From Hymenobacter crusticola (GTDB taxonomy: Bacteria; Bacteroidota; Bacteroidia; Cytophagales; Hymenobacteraceae), in the NCBI RefSeq assembly GCF_002154225.1, contig NZ_MTSE01000019.1:33415-97414 (forward strand): DNA of 64,000 nucleotides, read 5' to 3'. The translations under genes and the position numbers were made by a program. The notes beneath the pieces are model-generated. The model was not told where the DNA came from, did not search any database, and saw only the letters and a list, made by a program, of their open reading frames with translations. Below, in pieces: positions 37,602-45,995 of the stretch; within the stretch, counting starts at the first letter, position 1; each line of letters opens with the position of its first letter.

Positions 37602-37741
37602 ATGAAAGCCGCACAATTTGGTGCCTACGGCGAGGTTGAGATGCTGGAAGTGCGTTTCGTGCCCCGCCCTTCCTCAAGGCCGGAGAAGTCCTCCTTCAAG
37701 TCAATCTAAGATCGGCTGGTGGAACAGAGGTCATTAACTTT
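37602..37741 (+). pseudogene. N-terminal fragment of an MDR alcohol dehydrogenase/quinone reductase
   Basis: The ATG at 37602 opens MKAAQFGAYGEVEMLEVR and VPRP, the usual start of zinc-type MDR proteins. A frameshift follows; the correct continuation (FLKAGEVLLQVN) is read in another frame up to about 37741 and then similarity ends. Roughly 90 percent of the gene is gone. It lies 50 bases after the damaged aldo-keto reductase. Confidence 0.6.
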
Positions 37742-38008
37742 CTGCTTACTCTGTTGGAACATTCAGATAGCACATTTTGCGTTAGAAGGCCACGATGTGA
37801 GGTGTGGCAGGTAAGCATAGGGGGATAACGCCACGAAGTGCTGCGGGATGGATAGTGGCCAGAGTCCTTCACCGCGTAGAGCTGCTGTTGCTACGCCTGC
37901 AGGGAGAAAAACGTCATGAAGCATAAGCCAGTGAGAAGGGTTGTCCGCATGCTAGCTGATCGATCATAGTCTAACAATACGTCAAACAGGTAATCGTCTT
38001 GAGCTATA
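37742..38008. other. Intergenic region
   Basis: I see no gene or clear signal in these bases. They separate the MDR fragment from the terminator hairpin. Confidence 0.45.
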
Positions 38009-38037
38009 AGAAAGCCCCTCCATTAGAGGGGCTTTCT
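38009..38037. terminator. Bidirectional-type intrinsic terminator
   Basis: AGAAAGCCCCTC (38009-38020) and GAGGGGCTTTCT (38026-38037) form a perfect 12-base stem with a 5-base loop. It is followed by GGGTTTT. There is no intact gene directly upstream, so it may be the surviving terminator of the decayed MDR gene. Confidence 0.75.
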
Positions 38038-38100
38038 GGGTTTTAAGAGCTTAGGAAACTATACTTTGCTAGGGAATAATATCGTTGCCAAGGCACAGAA

Positions 38101-38571
38101 ATGCACAACGCGATGAACAACCACTACCTTTTTGACCATGCCTGGGACACCTTCAAAGCATTCGACGACTTAACCGTTGAGGGTAGTGGCCTGGATCAAG
38201 CTGAATTCCCGACCAGTATCTGGCAGATCCTGCGGCATCTAATCACCTGGCAAGCCTTTCAGCTACGTCAACTGCAAGGGACCATGCTGGCGAAGCCCTT
38301 TCAGGAGGACGCGACGTGGAGCCGTGAACGAGTACCGTCCGATGAGGCAGTGTTACAAGCAGCGGTACAAGAATTCAAGGGACAACTAGCGGCTTTTCAA
38401 GCGTCCCTCACCCAGCCCGCAGCTACAGACGAGCAGGAGCTAACCAAGCACCAAATCCTGCAGGAAGTAGCCCTACATTTGTCCTTTCACCTAGGAGAAG
38501 TAGTGCTGATCAGAAGGCTCAAAGGCAGCTATCCGTTACCTCACCAGATGAAAGCGTTTCTACAAGCCTGA
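38101..38571 (+). CDS. DinB-like four-helix-bundle protein
   Basis: A 156-residue protein; an alternative start lies at 38113. Helical segments with histidines in LRHLITWQAF and VALHLSFHLGEVVLIRR fit the DinB/YfiT metal-binding helical bundle, where three histidines hold a metal. Members of the fold include thiol transferases and stress proteins, but most are uncharacterised. It follows a terminator and is probably monocistronic. The assignment rests on the overall pattern and is moderate. Confidence 0.6.
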   Translation: MHNAMNNHYLFDHAWDTFKAFDDLTVEGSGLDQAEFPTSIWQILRHLITWQAFQLRQLQGTMLAKPFQEDATWSRERVPSDEAVLQAAVQEFKGQLAAFQASLTQPAATDEQELTKHQILQEVALHLSFHLGEVVLIRRLKGSYPLPHQMKAFLQA

Positions 38572-38687
38572 ATGGCTCAGCCTCTTTACGCTTGTCATCC
38601 GCTATGACGAACAAGGACGCATAGAGATCATAGACCTGAGCCTATAAGCAGCCTTGGATAACCCAGTATACGACAAGGCTCAGCCCT

Positions 38688-39129
38688 ATGGCCGGGTTTT
38701 TCGCTCTCCTGTCCAATCCGCTCGTTTTTGAACCCTCCCGCCCCGTGGTACTCGCATCCTATCAAGCGGCGTGGGCCGACGAGTTTACGCGCTTGATAAT
38801 CAAAGGCCCGATTACGAGCGTCGCGCTTGTAACCGTGGACGAACAACTGAGCGACGGCGACGTACTGCCGCTGCTGTGCGGCCTACAGGTGGTGCACACG
38901 TCCGCCCACCACGTGGCACTGCTGCCACCCAGCGAAGGGGGTGCTTATTGCCGCCGACCTGTGCTCGCACGCGCTGGGCTTAGCCTATAGTACCCTCTAC
39001 GAAGACCGGGCCCTGGGCCAGCAGAGTATTCTCAAAGCAAGCCGTTTATCGTTCGACACGGCCGTGTTCGGGCACAGTCGGACCCTACCGGGGCAGGCCA
39101 ATGAACAGCTACCGACCCAATTCGAGTAG
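38688..39129 (+). pseudogene. Decayed metallo-beta-lactamase-fold hydrolase
   Basis: The frame from 38688 contains ADEFTRLIIKGPITSVALVT, DEQLSDGDVLPLL and GLQVVHTSAHHVALLPPSEG, which match the middle of an MBL-fold hydrolase, where HTPGHTPG is expected. The HTSAHH segment looks like a deletion within that motif. An extra G near 38938 shifts the frame; the next frame continues VLIAADLCSHALGLAY and SFDTAVFGHSRTL to the end at 39129. The N-terminal HxHxDH metal motif is absent. The gene is truncated and frameshifted. Confidence 0.65.
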
Positions 39130-39248
39130 ATCCGCAGCTTAGACACCTTACAAGGCTCCTCTAAAAAATGCCCAAGACTGAAGTAGCCTAGCGGGTGCCC
39201 TCTACTGCTAAGGTGTTTGGATTCATGACAAGGGGAAAGAGAATGGAT

Positions 39249-39581
39249 CTACCCAAAGAGCCGTTGCCAAACTGATTTTTTACCTGGCTCGGGTAAACGG
39301 GTGGCAATCCCTTCGACAATCTTCGTGAGGTGGTCGATCTGCTGTTGAATAGTAACGGGGGCGGCTGGTAAGGGAGATTGAACCAGTTGACCTTGTACTA
39401 GGCTGCGAATGTCTTCATTAACATACTGGCCGATGGTCTTGCCCGCACGTTCAGCAGCTTTCTCAATCACGGCTCGGGTGTCTCTTTCGACCCCACGTAT
39501 CGACCACGTAACAGGGCTGTTCCCTTTGGGAGATATGCTGTCCTCATTGCGTGAGGCAGGGGTATGAGTAAGATCTTCCAT
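39249..39581 (-). CDS. Small ribbon-helix-helix-like DNA-binding protein
   Basis: A 110-residue protein of unknown role. The central block TWSIRGVERDTRAVIEKAAE with RAGKTIGQYVNEDIRSLV has the pattern of a ribbon-helix-helix domain (a short strand, then two helices, the second starting after GKT.GQ). A proline-rich linker and a short C-terminal coiled segment (IQQQIDHLTKIVEGIATRL) follow. Directly upstream lies a perfect palindrome plus two more copies of TTGTAAGACA, just before its start codon, which strongly suggests autoregulation. No toxin or partition ATPase gene is adjacent. Confidence 0.65.
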   Translation of the reverse strand: MEDLTHTPASRNEDSISPKGNSPVTWSIRGVERDTRAVIEKAAERAGKTIGQYVNEDIRSLVQGQLVQSPLPAAPVTIQQQIDHLTKIVEGIATRLPEPGKKSVWQRLFG

Positions 39582-39586
39582 CGCTA

Positions 39587-39658
39587 TGTCTTACAGTTGT
39601 AAGACACATAAGTAGATAAAATTTGGGCTTGTAAGACAAAAATTAGAATTGTAAGACA
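39587..39658 (-). promoter_or_regulatory. Iterated TTGTAAGACA operator
   Basis: TGTCTTACA-GT-TGTAAGACA at 39587-39606 is a perfect palindrome starting 5 bases upstream of the start codon at 39581. TTGTAAGACA recurs at 39629-39638 and 39649-39658 in the same orientation as the right arm. Four half-sites within 72 bases is the usual layout for a cooperative repressor such as a ribbon-helix-helix protein. Confidence 0.75.
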
Positions 39659-39889
39659 CCCAAATAGCGTGTAAGGACGCAATCAATAACAAGTAGCTAC
39701 TGTCTCCGGATAGGGCCTTGATCAAATGCTTTCAGGGACTTTCCGAGCAGACCAACACCGCCTATTGAAGGTTGGAATCTCCTCGGATTATCGTTCAGTT
39801 GGGCAGCTATACTACAAATGCGCGGCCTCATGACACAAATGCCGTAGAAATGTCGGGCTAAAACCGGCAGATCCACCTCGGCACTAAGC
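39659..39889. other. Intergenic region before the XRE gene
   Basis: No gene is visible in these 230 bases. Confidence 0.45.
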
Positions 39890-39897
39890 TACCTTTG
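39890..39897 (+). promoter_or_regulatory. Promoter -7 element TACCTTTG
   Basis: TACCTTTG matches the Bacteroidota TAnnTTTG element and lies 17 bases before the ATG at 39914, so the transcript would have a leader of only about 10 bases. No clear TTG is found at the usual upstream distance. Confidence 0.5.
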
Positions 39898-39913
39898 GCT
39901 TAAACATAACCCG

Positions 39914-40489
39914 ATGATGAGCAAGGGATTACTGGCCGAAAAAATTGGAGCCTTAAGGAAAAGTAAAGGGCTCTCTCAAGAACAACTCGCGGACGAGTCG
40001 TCGATCAATTTACGAACGCTACAACGTATCGAATCCGGCAGTACGGAGCCGCGCGGCAATACGCTTCGCGCAATCGCTAGAGTCTTAGATACACCCCTTG
40101 AGGAGCTGCTGGATTTTACGCAAGAAGCAAACCCCGGTTTTTTACAGCTGATGAACCTAGCGAGTCTTTCGTTCTGGATTGTTCCCCTGGGCAACCTCTT
40201 TATTCCCTTGATCCTCTGGGTCCTGAAGCGGGATAAGGTGAAAGGCGTGGATCAACTCGGCAGACGCATGCTCAATTTCCAGCTTACCTGGTGCTTTATC
40301 ATCTATGGGTTTCTCTTTATGGTGGTGCTCTGCCTCTTTAAACAGCTGCCTTTTTTCATTTCACCACTGCTCATCGCACCGGTTGTCCTTTCGCTTTGCT
40401 TGGTGAATACGGTCATTATTCTGGTGGCTAGTTTCCAGCTCCAGCGCGGCCGTGAAGTAGTGTATTCGTTCGCAGTTCCCATTTTATAA
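39914..40489 (+). CDS. XRE-type helix-turn-helix fused to a DUF4870-like membrane domain
   Basis: A 191-residue protein (an ATG at 39917 is an alternative start). Residues about 5-65 are a Cro/C1-type helix-turn-helix (IGALRKSKGLSQEQLADESS, LRTLQRIESGSTEPRGNTLR). Residues about 75-190 contain three to four membrane helices (FWIVPLGNLFIPLILWVL, FIIYGFLFMVVLCLF, LLIAPVVLSLCLVNTVIIL), resembling DUF4870. It would be a membrane-anchored transcription regulator. The TonB receptor gene starts 80 bases downstream on the same strand, so it may regulate or be linked to that receptor. Confidence 0.82.
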   Translation: MMSKGLLAEKIGALRKSKGLSQEQLADESSINLRTLQRIESGSTEPRGNTLRAIARVLDTPLEELLDFTQEANPGFLQLMNLASLSFWIVPLGNLFIPLILWVLKRDKVKGVDQLGRRMLNFQLTWCFIIYGFLFMVVLCLFKQLPFFISPLLIAPVVLSLCLVNTVIILVASFQLQRGREVVYSFAVPIL

Positions 40490-40569
40490 TCACCCAAACA
40501 AGGCCATCAGGCTCTACCAATAACCAATTCATTAACAATAGATTGCCTCAACAATTTGCCCGCTTTTCT

Positions 40570-43095
40570 ATGAAGCATTTTTTTGCTCAAGCTTACTGGC
40601 TTCTATTGTTTTTTCTAATACTGAGCCAGCAGGCAGCAGCGCAAACGCCGGGATTGGCAGCGGGGAGCGGCTCGCTCACGGGCACGGTGCTCGACTCGCT
40701 CACCCGGCAGCCGGTACCGTTTGCCTCCGTCGTGCTCTTGCTACCGGCCCCTGCCGAGAAAGTCGTGGCCGGGCAATCGGCGGACGAGCAGGGGCGCTTC
40801 GAACTCACGAAGCTACAGGCCGGCCCGTATCGCTTGCGCATCAGCTTCGTGGGCTACGGCGTGCGGACTCAACTCGTCACGGTGACCGACAGCCGGCTGG
40901 CACTGGCGCCCATTCAACTGCCCGCCACGGCCCAAAAGCTAGGCGAAGCGGTCGTCGTCGCGCAACGGCCGCTGATGGAAGTTCGCCCCGACCGCCTCGT
41001 CTACAACGCCGAGCAGGATGTGACCAATGCCGGGGGCACGGCCCAGGACGTGCTGCGCAAGGCCCCGCTGCTGGCTATTGATGGCGACGACAATGTGACC
41101 ATGCGCGGCAACAGCAATTTTAAAGTGCTGGTCAATAACAAGCCCTCGCCGACGCTGGCTGCTAACCTGAAAGAAGCCCTTAAGAGCATCCCCGCCGACC
41201 AGATCAAATCGGTGGAGGTCATTACTACCCCGCCGGCCAAGTACGACGGCGAAGGCACGGCCGGCATCATCAACATCGTCCTCAAAAAGGGCACCAAGCA
41301 GGGCCTCAATGGCACGGTAAGCGCCAATGCCGGCACCCGCAGCAGCAACGGCAACAACTCGCTCAACTTCCGCCAGGGGAAGGTGAACTTCACCTCCTCG
41401 CTCAATGGCGGCCTGAACTACAACGGCCGCAGCACGTCGAGCAGCGAACAAGTCACCTATCGCAGTTCCCGCAACGACACGCTGCGCCAGGACGGCACCG
41501 GCCACACGACCGGCTACTACGGCTCGGGCTCCCTCGGGCTCGACTATGACCCCCTTGAGCACCACAGTCTGTCGCTCAACGGCTCGTTCTTCCGCTACGG
41601 CGGTACCAACCAATCCGGCAACCTGAACCGCTACACGACGCTGTTGCCGGGCTTCAGCCCCCTGTTTCTGCGGGATACGCGCTCGACCTACCAGGGCGGC
41701 AACGCCGAAGTAACCGGCACCTACACCCGCACCTATCAGCAGGCGCGGCGCGAGTGGAGCACCATTGTGCAGTACGCGTACAACGGCAACCGCAATGGCT
41801 ACGAATTCAATCAATTCAACCATGCTGACCGACCGCTCGAGGTGAGCCAGGCCAGCTACCGGGAACGCAGCACCACGCGTCTACCGGGCCACGAGTACAC
41901 CCTGCAAAGCGATTACACCCTGCCCTTGGGGGAAAAGAAAACCCTGGAGTTTGGCCTCAAGGGTATCCTACGCCTCACGGGTTCCCAGGCGCAGGTCGAT
42001 ACGCTGTTTCCAGTCCAAGCCGCCGAGTATGCGACTTCCCGGTACCGCGGCACCGCGTTTGACTATCGCCAGGACGTGGAAGGGGCGTATGCCACCTACA
42101 CCTTCAACGCCACGGAGAAGTGGCACGTAGGCGTGGGTGGGCGCGTGGAGCGCACGGGCTTGTGGGCCGAGTTTACGAACACAAACACCGGCATCCCCTA
42201 CCGCAGCTACGTCACGCCGCTGCCGAACGTCAACCTGAGCTACACACTGAGCAAAACCAGCAGCCTGCGCTTGGCCTACAGCCGCCGCATCAGCCGACCC
42301 TACATCTACTACCTGAACCCCTACGTCAACCGCAGCAACCCCATCAGCTACTCCTACGGCAACCCCAACCTAGACCCCGAGCTGACACATTCAGTGGAGT
42401 TGAGCTACAATAACTTCATCAAAACGACGTCCTTCAACGTGGCCCTGTCGGTGCTGCGCACCGGTAACTCCATCGAGCAAGTAAGCTTTGCCAGCACCCA
42501 ACCGCTGCGGCCCGTGCCGGACGAGATTGTACCAGCTCCCAATCTGGTGCTGACCACCAGCGCCAACGTGGCCCGTAACACGGCCTTTCAGCTCAACGGC
42601 TACGTCTCGGCCAAGCCCACCAACAACTGGAGCCTCAGCCTGGGCGGCAACGTGGAGTACCTGCTGCTGCACAGCACGGCCCTGGACTTAACGCGACGCG
42701 GCTTCGCCGCCAACTATAACGCGAACACCGCTTACAAAGCGACCAAAACGCTGACGCTGCAAGGCAACCTCCTCCAGATCTTGGCGCGGCCGACGCTTCA
42801 GGGATATAACAGCGGCTTTATCTACTACGGCCTGGGCCTGCGCCAAACGCTGCTCAAAGGCCGGGCTGATGTGTCGTTCAACGCCCAGTACCCCTTCACC
42901 GCGCGGCGCACGTTTGGCAACGCGACGACCACACCCGCCTTTTCGCAGAACAGTCGCTTCGCCAACCAGCAGCGCCAGTTTCGGGTGGGCTTCGCCTACC
43001 GCTTTGGGCAACAGCAGGCCACGCGCCCGCGCAAAAGCATTCGGAATGACGACCTCAAAAGTGGCGGGGGTGGCCAAAGCAGCGGGGGCGGCTAG
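40570..43095 (+). CDS. TonB-dependent receptor-like outer membrane protein (OMP_b-brl_3 type)
   Basis: An 841-residue outer-membrane protein from the ATG at 40570; upstream in-frame codons begin with TTG and look untranslated. A signal peptide (WLLLFFLILSQQAAAQ) is followed by a carboxypeptidase-regulatory-like domain (LTGTVLDSLTRQPVPFASVV), a plug (VVAQRPLMEVRPDRLVYNAE, IKSVEVITTPPAKYDGEGTA) and a barrel of the outer-membrane beta-barrel family 3 type (SYTLSKTSSLRLAYSRRISR, SYGNPNLDPELTHSVELSY). The C-terminus ends in a Gly-rich tail (SGGGGQSSGGG). Such proteins occur beside regulators in Bacteroidota; the ligand is unknown. Confidence 0.9.
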   Translation: MKHFFAQAYWLLLFFLILSQQAAAQTPGLAAGSGSLTGTVLDSLTRQPVPFASVVLLLPAPAEKVVAGQSADEQGRFELTKLQAGPYRLRISFVGYGVRTQLVTVTDSRLALAPIQLPATAQKLGEAVVVAQRPLMEVRPDRLVYNAEQDVTNAGGTAQDVLRKAPLLAIDGDDNVTMRGNSNFKVLVNNKPSPTLAANLKEALKSIPADQIKSVEVITTPPAKYDGEGTAGIINIVLKKGTKQGLNGTVSANAGTRSSNGNNSLNFRQGKVNFTSSLNGGLNYNGRSTSSSEQVTYRSSRNDTLRQDGTGHTTGYYGSGSLGLDYDPLEHHSLSLNGSFFRYGGTNQSGNLNRYTTLLPGFSPLFLRDTRSTYQGGNAEVTGTYTRTYQQARREWSTIVQYAYNGNRNGYEFNQFNHADRPLEVSQASYRERSTTRLPGHEYTLQSDYTLPLGEKKTLEFGLKGILRLTGSQAQVDTLFPVQAAEYATSRYRGTAFDYRQDVEGAYATYTFNATEKWHVGVGGRVERTGLWAEFTNTNTGIPYRSYVTPLPNVNLSYTLSKTSSLRLAYSRRISRPYIYYLNPYVNRSNPISYSYGNPNLDPELTHSVELSYNNFIKTTSFNVALSVLRTGNSIEQVSFASTQPLRPVPDEIVPAPNLVLTTSANVARNTAFQLNGYVSAKPTNNWSLSLGGNVEYLLLHSTALDLTRRGFAANYNANTAYKATKTLTLQGNLLQILARPTLQGYNSGFIYYGLGLRQTLLKGRADVSFNAQYPFTARRTFGNATTTPAFSQNSRFANQQRQFRVGFAYRFGQQQATRPRKSIRNDDLKSGGGGQSSGGG

Positions 43096-43356
43096 CGCCG
43101 CCAGCAACGGGTAGGCAACTCGCTCGTTGCACCGGGTTTAGTCGGCACTGAACGCGGGAGCGCCGCCAACGACGTAGCACCTTGCAGTGCTTTGGACAAG
43201 CTTGGGTACCGCGTCGGTTTATAGCAGTTTCGACCCCGATGCTTTGGGCGCAAGAGCCGTGACCAACTTGAAAAAGATAGTAGCCAGTCCTTCTTTAAAA
43301 TGATGTAACGCTAGTCACACAAGACGGCGGCTCCTTTAACAACTAACTCCCCTCAC

Positions 43357-43785
43357 TCAGCCCTCTCGAATGGTCGCCCAGTCTGTGTCTAGGATAGCAA
43401 AAAGGTAGTTATTGACCCAGGTCCCTCGAACAGGTGAACCTCGTCTTTTGCGGCCTTCGAGGATCATTCCGACCTTCTTTAGTACCCGGGTAGAGCCAAC
43501 GTTTTCTACGGCACAGCCCGCCTCAATACGGTGCAACTGGAGGTAGTCGAACCCATAGTTTAACAAAGCGTTTAGCGCTTCGGTGGTCAATCCCTGGCCC
43601 CAATAAGAAGGCAAAAATTTGTGCCAGCCTTCTGCATTCTTAAAGTTTACTTTGCCGAGGTTTAACGCAATCAAGCCGACAAATTCCGGGCTACTTGCTC
43701 GTTCTACTGCTAAAATAGAAGCAAGCCATAAAATTTCACACCCTGCAAACGACCTTTCGCAGCACGTAAAAGGACTGTGCCTCAT
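43357..43785 (-). CDS. GNAT acetyltransferase (RimJ/RimL-like), N-terminally damaged
   Basis: A 142-residue protein. The C-terminal three quarters match GNAT family acetyltransferases of the RimJ/RimL group: FVGLIALNLGKVNFKNAEGW, the acetyl-CoA loop region YWGQGLTTEALNALLNYGF, and HRIEAGCAVENVGSTRVLKK. The first 35 residues (MRHSPFTCCERSFAGCEILW) do not resemble the family's usual first strand and helix, and total length is about 30-40 residues short. It is probably a truncated gene whose start has been lost or replaced. Confidence 0.65.
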   Translation of the reverse strand: MRHSPFTCCERSFAGCEILWLASILAVERASSPEFVGLIALNLGKVNFKNAEGWHKFLPSYWGQGLTTEALNALLNYGFDYLQLHRIEAGCAVENVGSTRVLKKVGMILEGRKRRGSPVRGTWVNNYLFAILDTDWATIREG

Positions 43786-43827
43786 TAACCACTACCCTTT
43801 GCAAGCGGGGCCGTAGCGAGAACTTTC

Positions 43828-45012
43828 TCACAGGCGGGGCAAGTAAAGCTGCACGTCGAACAGATCCGTTGTACTGGCTTTGCCGCGCAGGGCTTGCCCT
43901 CCTAGGGCCGTAAACTGAAACTCGGGCTGCTCACCCAGCTGTTGCCGCAATGCGACTGAAATCAGAAAGCGGCTACCTAGGCTATTGCACTGGGCCTGAA
44001 TGCGCGCCGTGGTATTGAGTACGTCCCCGTGGTAGACTACCTCCCGATGTTGCGTGCCTACTAGCACGGTGGTGACTATACCGCCATGCGCCCCGGCCTT
44101 GAAGGAGGGCACCACCCCGTACGCGGCTTGGTAGGCTTCGTGCCGCGCGGCAATCGCCCGCTGCATCTCGAAAAAGCACTGCAGGCAGTTGGCGTACTGC
44201 CGTCCCGTCGGTGCGGGCCAGGTGACTACTACTTCATCGCCCACGTACTGGTACACCTCCCCACGGGCCGCTGCAATGGCTGGGCTCACGTCGCGGAAAA
44301 AGTCACACACCAAGCGGCTGTAACGGTCATTACCGAGGAGTTCAGCTAGGTGCGTCGAGTCCTTCAGATCGACGAAAAGGAAAATGCGCTCTTCGGTTTC
44401 CGGCTGCTGATAACGGCCTTGTAGAAGCTCTTTCAAGCGACGACGGCTCATGCCCTGCAACAGTTGTCGGAGCAGGGTAGTTACCAAGACTGCGAGGGCA
44501 TAGACAATGGGGATTAACAACACCTGTCGCCACGGTTCGGCGGTGGTGCTGGCTGGCTCTGTCCAGAGTTGCGGCAATCCTAAACGGTGCGCGATCAGGC
44601 GAAAGCCACCGTAGAGCAGCAGTAGCAGGAAGGCGTGCCCCATGCCTTGCAGGGCCGTGGCCAAGCGCAAGGGCAGGCGTTGTACCAGCGCGGGAAACAC
44701 GAGTACCTCGAGTACGCCTAGCGCCCAGCCGATCGGCAGTCCAACCAAGGCCAGTGGCAGCAGGGCCCGCGTCGGGACCCACAGCAGCAGGGCTAGGGAT
44801 AGTAAGATTCCGACGAAGGCGCCCCCAATACTGCCAATAGTTTGCAGCACATACCGGCGGGCGGCCCAGAACCGGGCCGAACGAGCCGCAGAAATCGTAC
44901 GAGAAGTAGGCATGTGCGAAGACGATAGCCACTGCGCACTGGCAGCGAGCTGCTGAAAGGAAAGCAAGGTGTTTGTGACAGGAGGCGAAAATGTACGCAT
45001 CCAGTTGCTCAT
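43828..45012 (-). CDS. Membrane-bound class III adenylate/guanylate cyclase
   Basis: A 394-residue protein with four predicted membrane helices (about 59-80, 84-108, 123-140, 162-183) and a cytoplasmic class III cyclase domain (about 208-390). Metal-binding aspartates are Asp215 (FLFVDLKDST) and Asp259 (YQYVGDEVVVTW). GAHGGIVTTVLVG and GDVLNTTARIQAQ are further signature elements. A shorter start at Met34 is possible. It would make cAMP or cGMP; a Crp/Fnr-type regulator at 53187-53774 is in the window but not adjacent. The two sides show no operon partner. Confidence 0.88.
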   Translation of the reverse strand: MSNWMRTFSPPVTNTLLSFQQLAASAQWLSSSHMPTSRTISAARSARFWAARRYVLQTIGSIGGAFVGILLSLALLLWVPTRALLPLALVGLPIGWALGVLEVLVFPALVQRLPLRLATALQGMGHAFLLLLLYGGFRLIAHRLGLPQLWTEPASTTAEPWRQVLLIPIVYALAVLVTTLLRQLLQGMSRRRLKELLQGRYQQPETEERIFLFVDLKDSTHLAELLGNDRYSRLVCDFFRDVSPAIAAARGEVYQYVGDEVVVTWPAPTGRQYANCLQCFFEMQRAIAARHEAYQAAYGVVPSFKAGAHGGIVTTVLVGTQHREVVYHGDVLNTTARIQAQCNSLGSRFLISVALRQQLGEQPEFQFTALGGQALRGKASTTDLFDVQLYLPRL

Positions 45013-45161
45013 ACCAACTTAAAAGACGATTTGTGCAGCTAGTCACCTGACGAATTCTTAGTATCCGAGACGGATGAACGAGAAGCTTGCAATCAGCTCT
45101 GCGCGTAGAACCGATGCTTTTCTACTTTCGAGCTGACAGGCCAGGAAATGCCTTGTGCGTG

Positions 45162-45989
45162 TCAGTAGCTGGTTGTTCTCTGTTGTTCCGTCAACTCAGT
45201 TGGCGTTAGCCCGAAGGTTTTCTTGAACGCGAAGGAAAAGTGCGATAGGTTTTCAAACCCCACCTCCAAATACACCTCTGAGGGTCGCATTTCTCTCTTT
45301 GAAAGGAGATAGTGCGCTTGTTCTAACCGCTTGTTTTGCAGCCACTTTTCCGGCGTAGTTTCAAATATTTTTGTAAAATCTCGTTTGAAGGTCGATAAGC
45401 TACGTCCCGCCAGTTTGGCAAACGAGGCTAAGGGAATGTTGTATTTGAAGTTATGATTCATGTACGTTTCCAAGTCGATCTTGTGCGGCTCCTGAAAATC
45501 AAATAAGAAGGTTTGATAGCTCAGCCCCGCTTGTAGCAGCAACTCAATGGCTTCATAGGTTTTGAGTTCCGCCATTTTCGCCGTGAGTTTTTTCGGCTGG
45601 TCGATATACGGCAACAGAGAATCAAAAAAGCCTTTCAAGAACACATTACTGGTTAGGTCCAGCATCGCGTTGCCCCGGTAAGTGCTTTGCTTGGGAATAC
45701 CATTGTCAGCGGCGTATTGCTGCAGCGTCTTTTGGTCAAGAAACAGGCTGATCAACGAAGGCGGCTCTCCCGTTGGCCCTACTTTTTTCAGCTTCTTGAA
45801 TAACTCATTGCGCCGCAGCAGACCAATGGTGCCTTCTTGCATGACAAAGGTCCCCTCGTTGGAAAAGTAATGCGACTCGCCCGACAGCATGATGCCCAGC
45901 GCGTGGTCCGGGAAGTAATGTTCACTGCTTTGCATTTTCTGATGACCACGCGCATACAGGAGATTATGGTGCAGAAAGACGGTGTCCAT
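45162..45989 (-). CDS. AraC family transcriptional regulator
   Basis: A 275-residue regulator with the AraC double helix-turn-helix at its C-terminus: IPLASFAKLAGRSLSTFKRD and PSEVYLEVGFENLSHFSFAF, ending KKTFGLTPTEL. The N-terminal part matches the cupin-like domain with GIMLSGESHYFSNEGTFVMQ. It starts 6 bases after the end of the SDR gene at 45996-46811 on the same strand, so the two are one operon and the regulator probably controls the SDR gene. Confidence 0.92.
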   Translation of the reverse strand: MDTVFLHHNLLYARGHQKMQSSEHYFPDHALGIMLSGESHYFSNEGTFVMQEGTIGLLRRNELFKKLKKVGPTGEPPSLISLFLDQKTLQQYAADNGIPKQSTYRGNAMLDLTSNVFLKGFFDSLLPYIDQPKKLTAKMAELKTYEAIELLLQAGLSYQTFLFDFQEPHKIDLETYMNHNFKYNIPLASFAKLAGRSLSTFKRDFTKIFETTPEKWLQNKRLEQAHYLLSKREMRPSEVYLEVGFENLSHFSFAFKKTFGLTPTELTEQQRTTSY

Positions 45990-45995
45990 AGCTGC

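Noticed and set aside
40939..41823. Minus-strand open frame of 294 codons
   Set aside because: It is antisense to the TonB-type receptor and its Ala/Val-rich translation matches no family.
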